Part shown: positions 51,001 to 63,869 of the stretch, one piece after another
Numbering within the stretch: the first letter of the stretch is position 1
Layout: the number at the start of each line of letters is the position of its first letter
DNA from: Atrichornis clamosus
Lineage: Eukaryota; Chordata; Aves; Passeriformes; Menuridae
Direction: 5' to 3'
DNA length: 64,000 nt
Assembly: GCA_013400975.1 (NCBI GenBank)
Contig: WBMZ01010243.1
Location: 62,001 to 126,000 of the forward strand
Notes under the pieces: generated by a model
Database searches by the model: none
What the model saw: the letters and a program-made list of their open reading frames with translations, nothing else
Told to the model about the DNA's origin: nothing
Position numbers and translations under genes: made by a program

Positions 51001-54000
51001 GGCAATGCTCATTATAATTATAAGCTCATACAAATAAGAGAAAGCACCTAAAATCCTTAATTATCTATTTTCTTTGGTCAGGAAATTAATTTTTGATCCT
51101 TCTTATTAAAAAAAAATTAATTATATTGATGAAGTTTTTCTAAGACTGTCTCAAGACCAGCTACCCACCACAACAGAAACCTCACAATGGACTAGAAATA
51201 TCAGAAATAAAAAATTTAAGTTGCAGTTTATAGACTTGGATTAGAACTGGGTTTACATTATGAGCTGACCTGTAATCAAATGCCTGTGAGGTTCTATAGA
51301 CAGGACATCAAGATAAACTACTCTTTTGTAATGATATTTTTCAAATCCTTTTAAATGGTAGAAATGTAGAACTGTGAATGTGATTTTGAAAAAAATCAAT
51401 AGTTCATTCATTTTAGTTAATGATAGTGATACCTGTTAGAAATACAACAATAAATATAGAAATGCAGATGGGGAGGGGAAGGATTTTAACTAGTCTCCAA
51501 ATCAAAATCAGATTCACATTTATATTGAATTTATATTTCAGATTATTGACAGTGAGATCAGGAGATAGAAAGAATTAGACTGAGCTCAGACATTCTGTAA
51601 TTATATTTATCATTGCTATAATTTATATTGCAATGCTCTTCAGTGTACATTATCTAGTACTTATATATGACAGAAACATTTTCATATGAAGAATCATTTG
51701 GAAAAAATGGATTATTTAATTCCTGTGTGACAATGAAATAATCTCTTATGCCTTTTTTAAATGGATGAAATTAATAAAAAGTCTTTATTTTGCATACAGT
51801 GATTTGTAGAAAGGGACTTCAGCGTGCAGAGGTTAGAGATCAGAGAGAGAAAAGAACATGGTCATAATTTTGTTTTGGGAACTGTCCTTCTCTAGCCCCA
51901 CCCATAACGTTCCTCTTCAAGGCCTAGCTTAATGAACAAAAGCACACAATAGAAAGGGAGTAAAAAGCATCTGTATTACCTTTAACAGAGATCTATTGAT
52001 TCTCTAGGATGGCTTCTAAGCCTTGTTTGCAAGTATTTACTGCAAGTGCTATTGCCACAGTACTGAAGGGGTCCAGCGTAGATCAGTGTCTTTCATGTAT
52101 CCTATAAGGAAGTTTCACCCACACAGAATTCAGTCGTAGAGCCAAATTTGTGCAGAAATAATGAAAACAATCAAAATTTGCAGACAAATGCTCTGATAAT
52201 TGCCAAAGACAAAAGGGTCACAGCTGTTTTGATGTCTATTTGACTTGTGAAATATATGAAAGCATAATTGAAGTAGAGGCTTTTTTTTAAAAAAAATGCC
52301 CTTTCTATGCTTACGTTTTGGAGTGGTACTAGAGAGTTTGTTGGGGAATGGGTGGATTTCTGCCAGGAAATTCAGACGAGAAGGTTTTAGCATCTAAATT
52401 ATTGAAAGCAAACAGATTATTTTCTTCTTTTACATATTCTTGTAAGTCTGTTCATTTATACCACACACATCTCTTTAGCAACAACAAAATGTCTACCACT
52501 GAGTGAACTCATCAAATGTCAGGTGCTGCATTGTACATCCTCAACTAGGAGCAATGGTAGCAAGTGTTCATATGTGCTCACTTTAGTCAACCACTCTAGC
52601 CCACTGAGTTGTGTAAAGGTGGGTTGGGTGAATATTTCTCCATTATAACCCTTCAAGGCAGTTTAGTGGTAATAAAATGTGCCAGAAGCAGATAACTCTC
52701 CCGTGGTTCATACAGAAAAAAAGCTTTCTCTTCAGGACAGGTTTCTAAGTTTGTCTGCATGAAACGTGACACAATTTTAACAGAATAAAGATTGAAAAAA
52801 GGGAAGGAAATGGAGCTGAAAGGTTTCGTAAACAAATCCAGATATAATCTTCTTGATATGTAGGTAAAGTATTCCAAATTTAGATAATAAAGAAACAAAG
52901 ACCTTAGAGGTTTAACGAATAGGTCTCATGTCTGATATTTATTTATCAGTCAGACCCTGCTGCTATGTGAAAAATAAATGAACTGTGCTTCCCTCATTCA
53001 AGCAGCATATCAAATTCTGCATTCAGATGCACTTAGGTCCAGGAGGAACCATTAGATCACTTAGTTTCACCATAAATGATCACTTAGTGTATGCAGTGCA
53101 ATTTATTAAGTCTAGAATTTTTAATCAAGCTAGATTTGAACTTGACAAAATTTGAAGTAAACACCTGGAACAGCTGTGACATTATTATCTATATTCAGTT
53201 GGTGTTAAGAAATCTACATACACATCACCAAAAAAGACACACCAACATGTTATTTCTCTCATTTACTACAATGCTGGTTATATTTCTTATGACTCAGAGG
53301 CTTGTGCTTTTGTATTCTTTGTAGATTTTTGAGGGAAAATCAGCAGAAAAAAGCCTGAGATGATCTCAAGAGATGGTATCCAAACGTTCATAAGTGTGAA
53401 TATATTTTAGAGAAAGGTTGGAAAAAGAAAGCAAAACCAGCATCAGAAATTTTTCAGTCTAATCAAGAAGGAAATTCCTGTCTGACTCTAAATTAAGTGA
53501 ACAGTACAATCCTCAGCATATAAGCAAGACAAATGAATCAGACACTCTAGAGAGATTTTCATATCATACCCAAAAATTCATCTACCATAACATTTCCATC
53601 TCTGATGTGCTGAGTGCAGTGTCTAACGCTTTGCACCATGATACAACAATATCATCAATACAACTTTATTTATTTCATCACGGTTGCTGTCTCATAACTC
53701 ATAGCCACCACTCATGGCTCTCCAATGCAAATCATTAATACAGTATATATTTGCCCTGCTCATTCAGGTTTGGTTAAAAAAAAAAAGTAAAAAAGGTTAC
53801 TTTGAACAACAAAGTTCTGTGAAGTTTTACTTTCATTCTGAATCCATTCCAGCTTTATGGTAAACCAGGACATAACCTTGATAGGAAAAAAAAAAAATCT
53901 GCAGAAAGTCCCATAAATAAACACCTTATTTGATACTCTAATTTTAAACTCCACAGAAATGCCATTGCATACCTTTACCCCTGTTGGACTGTGTTTTGAT

Positions 54001-56271
54001 AAACATGACATTGTGTCTGTCACAGACACCAGAGACACACAAACACACGTCTGCAGAGAGTGTACCTAGAGTACACTGTGACCTGTATTACATGTACCTC
54101 TTGTGAATATAGACTACATAATGGAAACGGCCAAAATAAATTTCATCACAATTTCTTTCAGTGCTTCAAACTTGAAGGTCATTTTTTTTTTACCCAAAAG
54201 CTATAAATTTGTGGGATTTGGGTGTTGTTTTTTCTTCCTTAGAGCATATAAAACTAGCTAGAGAATAATTGAAATGCACCAAAAGACAGATTTAAAACTT
54301 GATTTTCTATTCTTTTGCTACTTATTATTTTTTTACACAATTTTCCATCTTCTCTACTTTATTTCTCTAGTTTCTACACTGTCTTCAATTGCCTAAAAGG
54401 AACAGAAGCTAAAAAATGCCTGATGTGAGTAGAAACTTTTTGATCTAGTAATTTTTCCAGGATTAATCATTGCTTTAATAATATTTAAATTGTTCTTCCT
54501 ATTGCTTTAATTATTTCTCTATTTTATTTAATACACTGATTTTGCAAAATTGAGGTGGCTCTAGGATCAAGCTAACATTTTCACATATGCAGTATATTGT
54601 TCTAATGACAAATGATCGTTCCTTTTGCTTAAGCAGTTGTTATTATGTTGATTCATTTAACAGGAAAGGATAACTGTCAACAGATTCTTTGGTGACAAGC
54701 AGTGGTTAAATCACCTTTGATTAGATATATTGGTTTTAAATATTTATTCCTGTTAAATAATGCATTTCAGGTCTTAATGAATAATGTTATGACTGTAACA
54801 CTCCTGTTTTGATGAATAAATTGTTTGAAAAGCAGCCTTGTTTAGCCCCTATTTCTTATATACCATATGTATGTAATCAATAAATCGATTGAGAGTTGTT
54901 AATCAAAAACTGTGAAATACTTTGCTGAATGCACATTAAGCAATGTAGCATTCAGCACTTCAGATGTGCTGGGTTGCTCAGGTTATGTGTCTTTATTTTG
55001 GATACTTGGAACAAGTGAATACTGAATTATGAATCTCAAGTATTACATTTGAGAGAGAAATTCTCAAGTGAAAGGAGTCACCAAAACCTCAAAGCTTATA
55101 GTTTCATTGTATGTATTTTCCTAGACCTTAACCAAACACTACTAACAAATTATTATTATAAAATTAAACCAAATATCACTTAATTTAGTGGTGATATTAC
55201 TTAATTCAGAAATATTCATTCAGAAGTTCTTTCCCTTCATTGCAACTCAGGATTTGTACCTTTAATGTTAAAATAATACTGATTATAAAGATTAAATTAA
55301 AATTATACTGAGTATAAAGAGTGGGTTTATCTCAAACTTGTCCCTATTTAGCATTTCCACCAAACTGAAGAGCTGAACTAAAGTGTTGGAATTTAGGGTG
55401 TTTTCCGAACACAGTATTTCAAATGTTTTTCTCCACTTCATCATAAAGTGTACTGTGTTCATGCTGTGTTCATACATGTACTGTGTATGTACATACACAT
55501 GAAGTGTGTGTTCATATATTAAGACTTCTGTATTTGAACCAGGTGAAGATGCTATTAATCCAGATCACTTTTCTTCAAAGTAATTGTTGTCTCTTTTCTG
55601 GTTCAGAAATCAAAAATGTATCAAATAATATTAAGGTGTGGCCACATCACTTTACCAGCTACTGCAAAAATTAACCCTGTCCTGGCCAAAACTAGGACAG
55701 CTATGTATGTATCTTGCCTGAATATATTGGAGGAGCATGAAGGGACACTATGACCATCTTGCAAAGTGCACAATTCAGCAAGACAAAAAGTTCTCCATGG
55801 CAACTCAAGAACAGAAAACCAAGAAGGCGTGAGTATGAGATGTTACAGCTACAAAATGGGCATCCTGTACATTGAAGCTGTATGTGAAACTTTTTTATGG
55901 CATAATACAACACAGGAAGTCACTTCTTTTCATCTTAGAAAGATTGCTAAGGGGCTAAATCAAGTAACTTAAAAGTTTCTGTCTGTAGTTGTCATATTAC
56001 TACAGTGGTTTTTCCATGACTCAGTCTTGTCCTGCTGGTGCTGGAGGGCAAATATTGAAGTAAAGCAGGTGTGGGTGGGAGATGTGAACTTAAAATAAGA
56101 ATAATTTACAATTTTCTTGCTTCTTTTTAAGCCTTTACAAGTTTAGTTCCTTGAAATATGAGTGAAGGTGATAAGAGATTAAAGTGATGCATTGGAGTAT
56201 CTAAACTCTGGACAAGAAAATACTCCTGTAATTCTTTCCTACAATATGGATAGCTTTATCTAGGAGAGGGA
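45086..56271. other. Long non-coding stretch, nothing recognised
   Basis: About 11 kb of AT-rich unique DNA. I see no CR1, LTR, SINE or RNA gene. The one small structure is an 18-bp palindrome at 55482-55499 among TGTGTTCAT direct repeats. Short frames such as 46278-46526, 48800-49087 and 53760-54038 have no recognisable content. Confidence 0.55.
55454..55515. repeat. TGTGTTCAT direct repeats around an 18-bp palindrome
   Basis: TGTGTTCAT occurs at 55454-55462, 55465-55473 and 55507-55515. Between the last two lies the perfect palindrome TGTGTATGTACATACACA (55482-55499). Confidence 0.85.
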
Positions 56272-56473
56272 AAGAGGAAGGAAGGAAGGAAGGACAGAAG
56301 GACAGAAAGAAGGAAGGAAGGATGGAAGGACAGGAGGAAGGAAGGAAGGAAGGAAGGACAGGAGGAAGGAAGGAAGGAAGGAAGAAAGGAAGGAAGGAAG
56401 GAAGAAAGGAAGGAAGGGAGGAAGGCAGGAAGGAAGGAAGGAAGGAAGGAAGGAAGGAAGGAAGGAAAGAAGA
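56272..56473 (+). repeat. Interrupted (GGAA)n microsatellite, about 200 bp
   Basis: A GGAA-based purine tract with GACA, GATG, GAGG and GAAA variants, partly arranged in a higher-order pattern (AGGACAGGAGG recurs near 56328 and 56356). The Lys/Gly/Glu/Arg-repeat frame at 56322-56627 is a by-product of this repeat. Confidence 0.97.
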
Positions 56474-59400
56474 TTATAATAATCTAATTTATATCAGAAA
56501 TGAGGAGATGAAACAAGATGAAAAACAAAAAATAAAGTATAAACTGATGATGGTAAAGACAGGCAAAGTCAGTGGTTCAAAGAATGTTTTCCTAGAACAC
56601 AGTGATACATATATACTACCTCATTAAAGATGACTTAGGAACCAGATTATGGTTTTCAAAGTTGTTGGTGAGACAATTATCACTAAAAGAGCAAATTAGT
56701 AGCTTCTGTTCTTGCATTGAATGCATCAGAAAAATTACTATGCTGCTTCTTTTCCTGCTAAAAACTGGATCACTCAGAAATAGAATATGATAAAGAACAT
56801 ATTTGCATATTTAAAACAGCGAATAGGTCCTATGCAAGGCTTAGGCTGAACTGAAGACCCACGTTTTAAATGCAAAAGTCATATTTTTTTAGCCTGTGGT
56901 TGTGCCATATAGATAGTAATACGTCCTCTTAGTTTCAGCCAGTGAACCTAATAGCATGCAGAATGCTTTTTATTAAAACACAGACCAATCTTCTCAGTTT
57001 ATTTTCTCTAGAATGAAGTTAAACTGACTCGACTCTCATCCTGCAGGAGTCACTTTAATCAAATTCACATTGTCCAGGAGAAACATTTTGTCAAACAACT
57101 TAATCCTCCTTGTCCCAATGTCCAAAAACACGAGGGTAGTGTACATTGCCAAAGATTCATTTTTTCCAACATCACTATCTTCCTAATTAATCAAGTTAAA
57201 CAAATCCCCCAAAATATCTTATTCAACTATCTTATTTCAAATAATTTAGAGATACAAAATAAACTGTATTAAAAAAAATGAACGGATTTTCTGACAATAA
57301 TATTGGCTAAGGTCCTATGTAAAGGAATATTTCTGCCTTTTGCAGGCACAAAGATTTTGTGTAATGAAATAAATATAATGGAAGTATGTACGATGTTTAA
57401 ATCACATGTGTCTCAAACAGTGAAGGGCTGTTTCTTGCATGCACACTTCATTCAGTCTAGTCTACAGCTCTGCCACTTCTATTTCCAGTTAGTTCATAAG
57501 GCTGTCAGCAGCAGAGAGTGAGAGCTAACATGATCTAGCAAAGTATTTTGTGTTATAAACGCTGCTCTGACATCCAAAATAACTCTGGTCCAAACTACCT
57601 AAGCTAGCTGTCCACATTTTCCCTTGAGCTTAATGGGGCTAGAAATATTTGTGTACTTATATGACAGAATCAATTAGCTAAAGTTACAATTAGTATACAA
57701 TTATCTTACTGTCAACAGGAGCAGGTGGGCTGGAGCAAAGCTTGCTTCCATGCTTCCCGAGCCAGCACTGCCTGCAGAGGATCCTTGGATTGTACAGAGT
57801 ACACACTGTGTGCCTCCATACCACACCAGGCCATGGAGCGTGGAGCCCGGGTGTATCCCTGGGCTGCCTTCAGCTGAACAGGCACATCTGTACAGGACAA
57901 TACACATTCAGCAGCAAGAGCTTTCTCTAACTCAATCAAAAAAGCACAGTCTTCATAAGTGAGATTATTCCAGCCTGTGGCTGCACTCCTGGTTCCGGGG
58001 TGAGTTTGCCTCTGTACTCTGCATAGTACTCTGTCAGCTGAAATTTCCTGTTATGCTTTACTATTTCTGAACCCTGTTCAGCTCCTGAGAGAGGCAGAAT
58101 CACTTATCAGAATCTTAAATATGGGCTTGGTAATGTGTCTAGATCACAGCTGAATTCAGGGAAAGCTGTCTTTAGTATAATTGTTAAGAAAAGGAAAGTA
58201 GATATAGCTTCGATATAATGGCAGCGCCAACTGAAATATGTCCTCCTAGTGCACCTCTCCTTTCTCCTAAAAATTTCAGATACATAACTGTTGGAAAACA
58301 TCCATTGTCTAAATTCTCTCTCCCTTTAAGCTTTTATTCCCCATACCTATCTATCAGATCATTCCACATATAACGATATTAACAATATTGCATATTTAAT
58401 CCAGAGGACTAGTTGATGGGAATAAAGCTCACTCTGAGAGGCGTTTGCTTCACCAAATCCCTGTCTACGATTAAATCTTCCAGTTCTCTGAAGCCCTTTA
58501 GAAAAATAATCAAAGAAAAGCAAGCAGAGACACAATATGGGGAGAGGGGATCATTTTTTGTTTGTTTGTCTTGTCTTGTTTTTCCTTTACACTGTGAGAT
58601 TACTGAGCCAGAAAAAGCTATTAGGAGCCAAACAGGGAGGTCTCATGCCTCCTACTTACTTGGTGGGGCCATGACTGTATCTCATTCATATTCTAGTGGA
58701 TTGGCCTTTTGTGGCCTGCTGAAAAGCCATAAAGGCAATGACAGCAAGAATGACTGCATTGCAAGTGCACCCTTTCTCATTTCCATCTCTCCTCTCCTCT
58801 GAGACTGACATTATTAGAAAGTCAAATGCAATGGCTGCAGGGGTTCCTGCTTTTTTTTTTCCCTTTTTTTTTTTCCTTTTAAATTTGACTTCTTTATTTC
58901 ATGCCACAATCCAGGCTCACTACATTCCTGTTCACAGTCAAACCACTTCCCAGTGGGCACACACACATCAGTGAAGTCTGTCTCTCTTGTTCTCAGTTTT
59001 CTGTTTGAATTCATTTATTCAAAACTCAGCTGCTTTTGTTACATGGCATTTAAGCTTGAGAGATACTTCTCTAATGATCTCATACACAAAAAAAAAGCTG
59101 TAAGTTTTTAAAAAAAATAGTTGGAGAAAGAAAAAAGTGGAAAAAAAAATCCATCACTATCCATACATTCAATTAACCATGATGATGATTTTTTAAATGT
59201 ATTTACATCCTAATTTTGTCATTAGGATTGAGGCTCAGTAGAATTATAAACTTATTAAAGGACATCACTTTACTCAGGTAGATTATTTAACACTAATGAT
59301 AACTTTCAACTCAAGAGAGCAATGTGAATAAGTGGACAAAACATGCAAGAGGGATTTAACATTAACAGAAACATCTGATTAAATTAACAGCATTGGAAGA

Positions 59401-60959
59401 TTTTGAGACAAATCTTATTTTGAACGCGTGTATGAAATATTAACCTAGCTCATTAAGCACAAGACAAGTGTTTCTGAACTTGCTTTCAGAATAGGTGTCA
59501 CAGTAGAAATAAGAGTAAGAAAGAGGATCAGAGGTAGTGGATAGGCTAGTTAGTGACCTTTGCTGACTGACGGGCCACCTTTTATAAGAAAACACTTAAA
59601 AAAAATCAAAAGGCATATGTGAAAGAAACTGGCAAGAGAATGATGTGGACAACTGACATGCAAATGCACCAAAAAAAAGAATCTCTGCACTAGAATTGTG
59701 AATGAAGAAGAGCACCATCAGAAAGGCTGTGTTTCATGCAAGCATTTAAACAGTATATAAGAAGAAAATAAATGGAATACCATGGCATTTGCTATGCATT
59801 GGTCTTTCTATGCTGCATGGACAATAAATAGCTGACGGCAATTTCACTGTCAGCAGGTTTTGTCCCTGAGTCCTTGACCAAAATTTGTCTTTGTTTCTCT
59901 TGCTGGGCTGCATGCTGATTTTTCCTGATCTGTTTGTTTGCCAACATCTATCGCAAAGCTAAATTTATTTAAGTGATAACTGTGGATACACAGTTGTAGG
60001 ACAAAATGTTATACAGAAGTTATGAATGAAAAATGTTATTATTATTGCTATTATTATGGCATAAACACAGAATTTGGAATTCCAGCTAGCATCACTAATT
60101 TCCTAAGATCCAGCATTTGAGATTTAGTGCTCCAATTCTGCTTCCTAAAGTTACAAACCACTCTCTTAGGAAACAGAATCAAAGTTTTCCTATTGCTAGA
60201 TGTATGGGCAATTTTCCATTGTGCAACAGCTCTGATTTTTCTCCTTACTAGAAGGTAGAACATTAAAAAGAAAAAAAAATGAATTCAAGGTAATAGAACA
60301 GCATTGGGCTAATGGTAATTATATAACCTTGTTTAGACAACATAACATAATGGGTAATACACCACCACTGAGAAAAATATCACTGTGTGAGAGAAATTCC
60401 TAGCATGGACCTGCATGAGGTACACATTTGTGCTGCTGTTAAAAAATATGGAACACAATGGGTTTCTTTCTTCTTGTATCTACTATGATGGTCTTTAACC
60501 CTGATCTTTTATAAATACTTATCACCAGACTTCCACTTCCCAGCTCAGAAAGGTGCTTACCAACAGATATTAAATAGAATTCTCATCAGTTTCCATGAGA
60601 TTTGGTGAAAGAGAGAACTTTTACCTCCTTTGTACATGTTTAGCTCCTTCCTTTTCCATCAAAAGTTTAAAGTGGGCAAGATTCTGTCTTACCCTCCTTA
60701 CACTTGATTTTCATGATGCATCAGAGTTGACTTGTGTATTTTTGGGGATTCGTAGATTGTTGCAGTAAATAGTAAGACTTCTGCCTGGAGACACTGCAAA
60801 CCACAGCATCTTCAGCAGCAATGTACCTCTTTCCTAGGTTCTGAAAAGAGGACACTCCTCTTTCCAGAAACTCATTTTACTGTGCACTTTTTGTCTTGAG
60901 TTGCTGACTCCTGCACAAATGAACCTTCCTGATGTACAAATGTTGGAATGCACCTGTCC
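56474..60959. other. Non-coding stretch with a GC-richer block
   Basis: Mostly AT-rich. A block at about 57715-57925 is GC-richer and supports overlapping frames on both strands, but I recognise no protein or repeat family in it. A 129-codon plus frame at 58413-58802 also lacks any recognisable domain. C- and T-rich low complexity occurs near 58849-58880. Confidence 0.5.
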
Positions 60960-61320
60960 TCATCCTTAGCACCTGTCAGCATCAACCACCCACAGCCAAA
61001 AGAAATAGCAGCATCCATGTGGTCCTGCAGCCCAGTGCATCTAACAGCTGCTGGCCCTTCGGATGCATGGGGAGTTCCTGGCGGGTGATGCTGCGGGATC
61101 CAAACCCCAGCAGGGCTCGGTGAGTGGTTCCCTGTGCAAAGGAAGCATCCAAAACATGCAGTAGCAGCAGCAAAATCCCAGTGCTGCTGTTACCGTGGAG
61201 ACAGCCAGAGAGAGAGGGAGACGGAGAGAGAGAGAGAGGGAGCCCGGGCAAATGTGTGTGTGTCTGTGAGGGGGTGGATCAAGGGAGGAAAACGGGGAGG
61301 AACTACAGGAACAAGCGTTT
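60960..61320. promoter_or_regulatory. GC-richer segment, possible promoter or first exon
   Basis: This is the most GC-rich, CpG-bearing few hundred bases in the right half of the window. It contains a donor-like CTCG|GTGAGT at about 61116-61125, CAGCAG repeats, a GA repeat (61207-61240) and a short GT run (61254-61264). I recognise no coding exon. Assignment as a promoter or non-coding first exon is inference from composition and the donor alone. Confidence 0.25.
61207..61240 (+). repeat. (GA)n simple repeat, interrupted
   Basis: Purine dinucleotide tract of GA units broken by GGGAGAC. Confidence 0.9.
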
Positions 61321-63869
61321 TCTGGCCTCTTTTACATGCAGAGTTACCACTTTGTTCTGCTTTACCCAGTCTTGCTGCAATTCCCCATCTTACAAATGGG
61401 TAATGGCAACAATTCCAACAGTAGCTCTGTACAAAAGGTCAAGCACCCTTTGACTGTTCTTATTGGTTTTACCCCTTTCTAAAGAGTTTTTAGTGCTGTC
61501 TTGCAGAGGTACCAGAGAAAGCACGATTCAAAAGACACACTGCTTGCACCTTAATTAGACATCACTGTTTATCAAAAGTAACCAATTCTCTAGTATTGTT
61601 TCACATTATGTAACAAACATTTACGACCATTTCTTCAGCATCTGTAGGAACTCTCAGTGAAACTAAAGCCTCTGCAAAGGTCATTGTTACTGAAGGAGGC
61701 TGAGTAGAAATTCCTTTCTGCACTGTCCTTTCACAGTTCATTTCTGTTCTTTATGTGCTGTATTCTGTCCCTGTGATGTCTTTGCCATTATGTTAAATGG
61801 ATGATCTTTGTATTCAGACCTTAGAAAAGGTTAATGGTTATTACTGCTGTATGGTCCAGGAGGTAGAGTTCAGAATGATAATTCAGATTCATGCCCATAT
61901 CTATTTATGTAGACGTTTGTCTGAATAACAGCTGGGTCTCAACTGCCTCCCTCGATCAACCCAGCCCAACCCTGATTTTTCCCTTCTTGTTCATACATGG
62001 AGCTACAATGCCACAAGCCTTGTGTACCTGCTAAACCTTCCATGCTCTTGGCTACATTGTCCTTGGTGGAAAGCAGGCAGTACATCTCCAGGGCTGGACA
62101 TTCTCTCACAAATATTTTCCATTTTATGGTTGTTTAATTTGTCAGATTAAATCAGGATTAGCATGCAAATGTCAAGGAAAAAAACCCCCATCATTCTCAC
62201 CCAGTGGCTAATATATTATTTTTGAAATATTCTAACTTTGAAAGAACTTAGATGCATTTTATGTTAGAGAAATACATGGGAGGCAGGTATACTTGCTGAC
62301 TTAGAATGGCACAACTGGCACTATCTAGTCATAGTTACTAATGAATTTATTTTACAAGAATCCTTTTTCAGTTGTCAATACGTTAGCTAATTTTAATATT
62401 TTGGGCTGAGAGTTTCCATTTAACAGTCTGTTATTAGGTCAACTTATCTGGAGTCTCATTTAAAATAAGATAATCTGGTGCTTTATGAGCATATATCTTC
62501 TTTTGTTCAGATAAGACATTATTCCATCTTCCCCATTTTGAACTTGTAGTGTCTTGCTGTAGGCTTGAGAAAAAAGTGTTGCTTCAGGGTTGGAGGATTT
62601 TTTGGCTTTTGTTGCTGTAGTCATGGCTGGGATTTTGTTGTTGTTACTGCTGGTTTTGGTTTTTTTCTTAATCAGGAAAACCTTTGGTTTAGAAAAATTA
62701 CAAATACACCTGGAAAAAATAGTTCTTAGTAAACCATCGATTTGTCAGAAAAAGTATTTCTGAAAAGAAACATCAAGTCAATTTTAGGAACTGTGTTTGT
62801 TATTCAGGAGGGAAAAGGAAAGTGAAGGGGAGGGAGAAACAAAAAAATAAGGAAGGGAATTAATAAAACTAAAACATTTCCCTCTGCTGAGAATACTGAC
62901 CAATATCTTGAAATGGACTCCCTAGAGCAGTCTGGATGTATCATCCAGGGATGCTTAAATAATACATTTTTCTTATGTGATCCCCTGGTTTTAGACAGGA
63001 ATAATTTTCCTTTTGCTAGGTACATGTGGATGCAGTAATTTAAGAACCTTTCCTTGATAGCACAGATCGATGGATCTCTTTCATCTACCACTAGATGTCA
63101 TGCACTGATATCTGTCCCAATAGTGCAGGCCAGGATTAGAGGCACAGATATAGAAATGTATGAAAAATCTTCCCCTTGAGACTTTTTCACTTTTTCTTGT
63201 AATTTAAAAGATGAGAAACATGGTAACTCCTGAACAGTTAATTATTGTAACAAAATTTTTTATCATGTTCTCAGTGTTTCGAATATTTGAAAACTGTTTT
63301 CCCAAATGTAAATTAAGTATCTGAATTTTGATTATACAATGTCTACAAATGTTTGTTGGTTGTTTTCGTGCTTGTGTAAGCCAGACATAAATACTATGAC
63401 AAATTTGAAAGGGAGTAGAGAGCATCTTAGAGATCAGATGGACCATTAACACTTTTCTTTCCCTAAGTGTTGAACGATAACACAATAGCACTCAAATTTA
63501 CCTCTAGCATAATTTACAAGGATAGATTATCCCATCTCCCACCTGTCCACATTTTATTTTAGGCTGCCTTTTTTGGTTAGATATCTCAGACATACAGTAC
63601 CAGAACTGATAAAAGAAATTTCAAAGCATCTTTTCCCTAGCAGAAAATGGTTTATTCAATTTCCCCCCTCCCTCTAGAACTGTTGTTTTTACAGGTAAAT
63701 AAAATAAAGATTTTTGGTTTTTTCAGTCAAGCTAACTTTTGTCATTAAAAGCCATCTGAATTTTGCTTGTACCAAACAAATGAAACCCAACTATTTTCAA
63801 AGAACAATTTCTACAAGAAAAGAAAATAATTCACCAGAAATATGCATGAAAAAATAGGGTTTTGCTGGT
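61321..63869. other. AT-rich non-coding stretch, nothing recognised
   Basis: Unique sequence without a recognisable repeat or exon. The minus frames at 62804-63091 and 63204-63491 (95 codons each) have no domain and look like chance. Confidence 0.55.

Noticed and set aside
53400..53440. Possible minus-strand CR1 tail at AAAGGTTGGAAAAAG
   Set aside because: No ATAGAATCA-type terminus and no CR1 body beside it.
56322..56627. Open frame with Lys-Glu-Gly-Arg repeats
   Set aside because: It is a direct translation of the GGAA microsatellite.
45071..57863. Shared 14-mer CCCAGGGATACACC (45071-45084 plus, 57850-57863 minus) as evidence of a common repeat
   Set aside because: Roughly fifteen 14-mer matches are expected by chance in a window this size, and the flanks do not align.
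58413..58802. 129-codon plus-strand frame
   Set aside because: No domain recognised, no splice context, and a composition expected of random frames.
60982..61251. Minus frame with a signal-peptide-like leucine run
   Set aside because: The leucines come from CAGCAG repeats read on the opposite strand, and the stretch is not followed by any recognisable domain.
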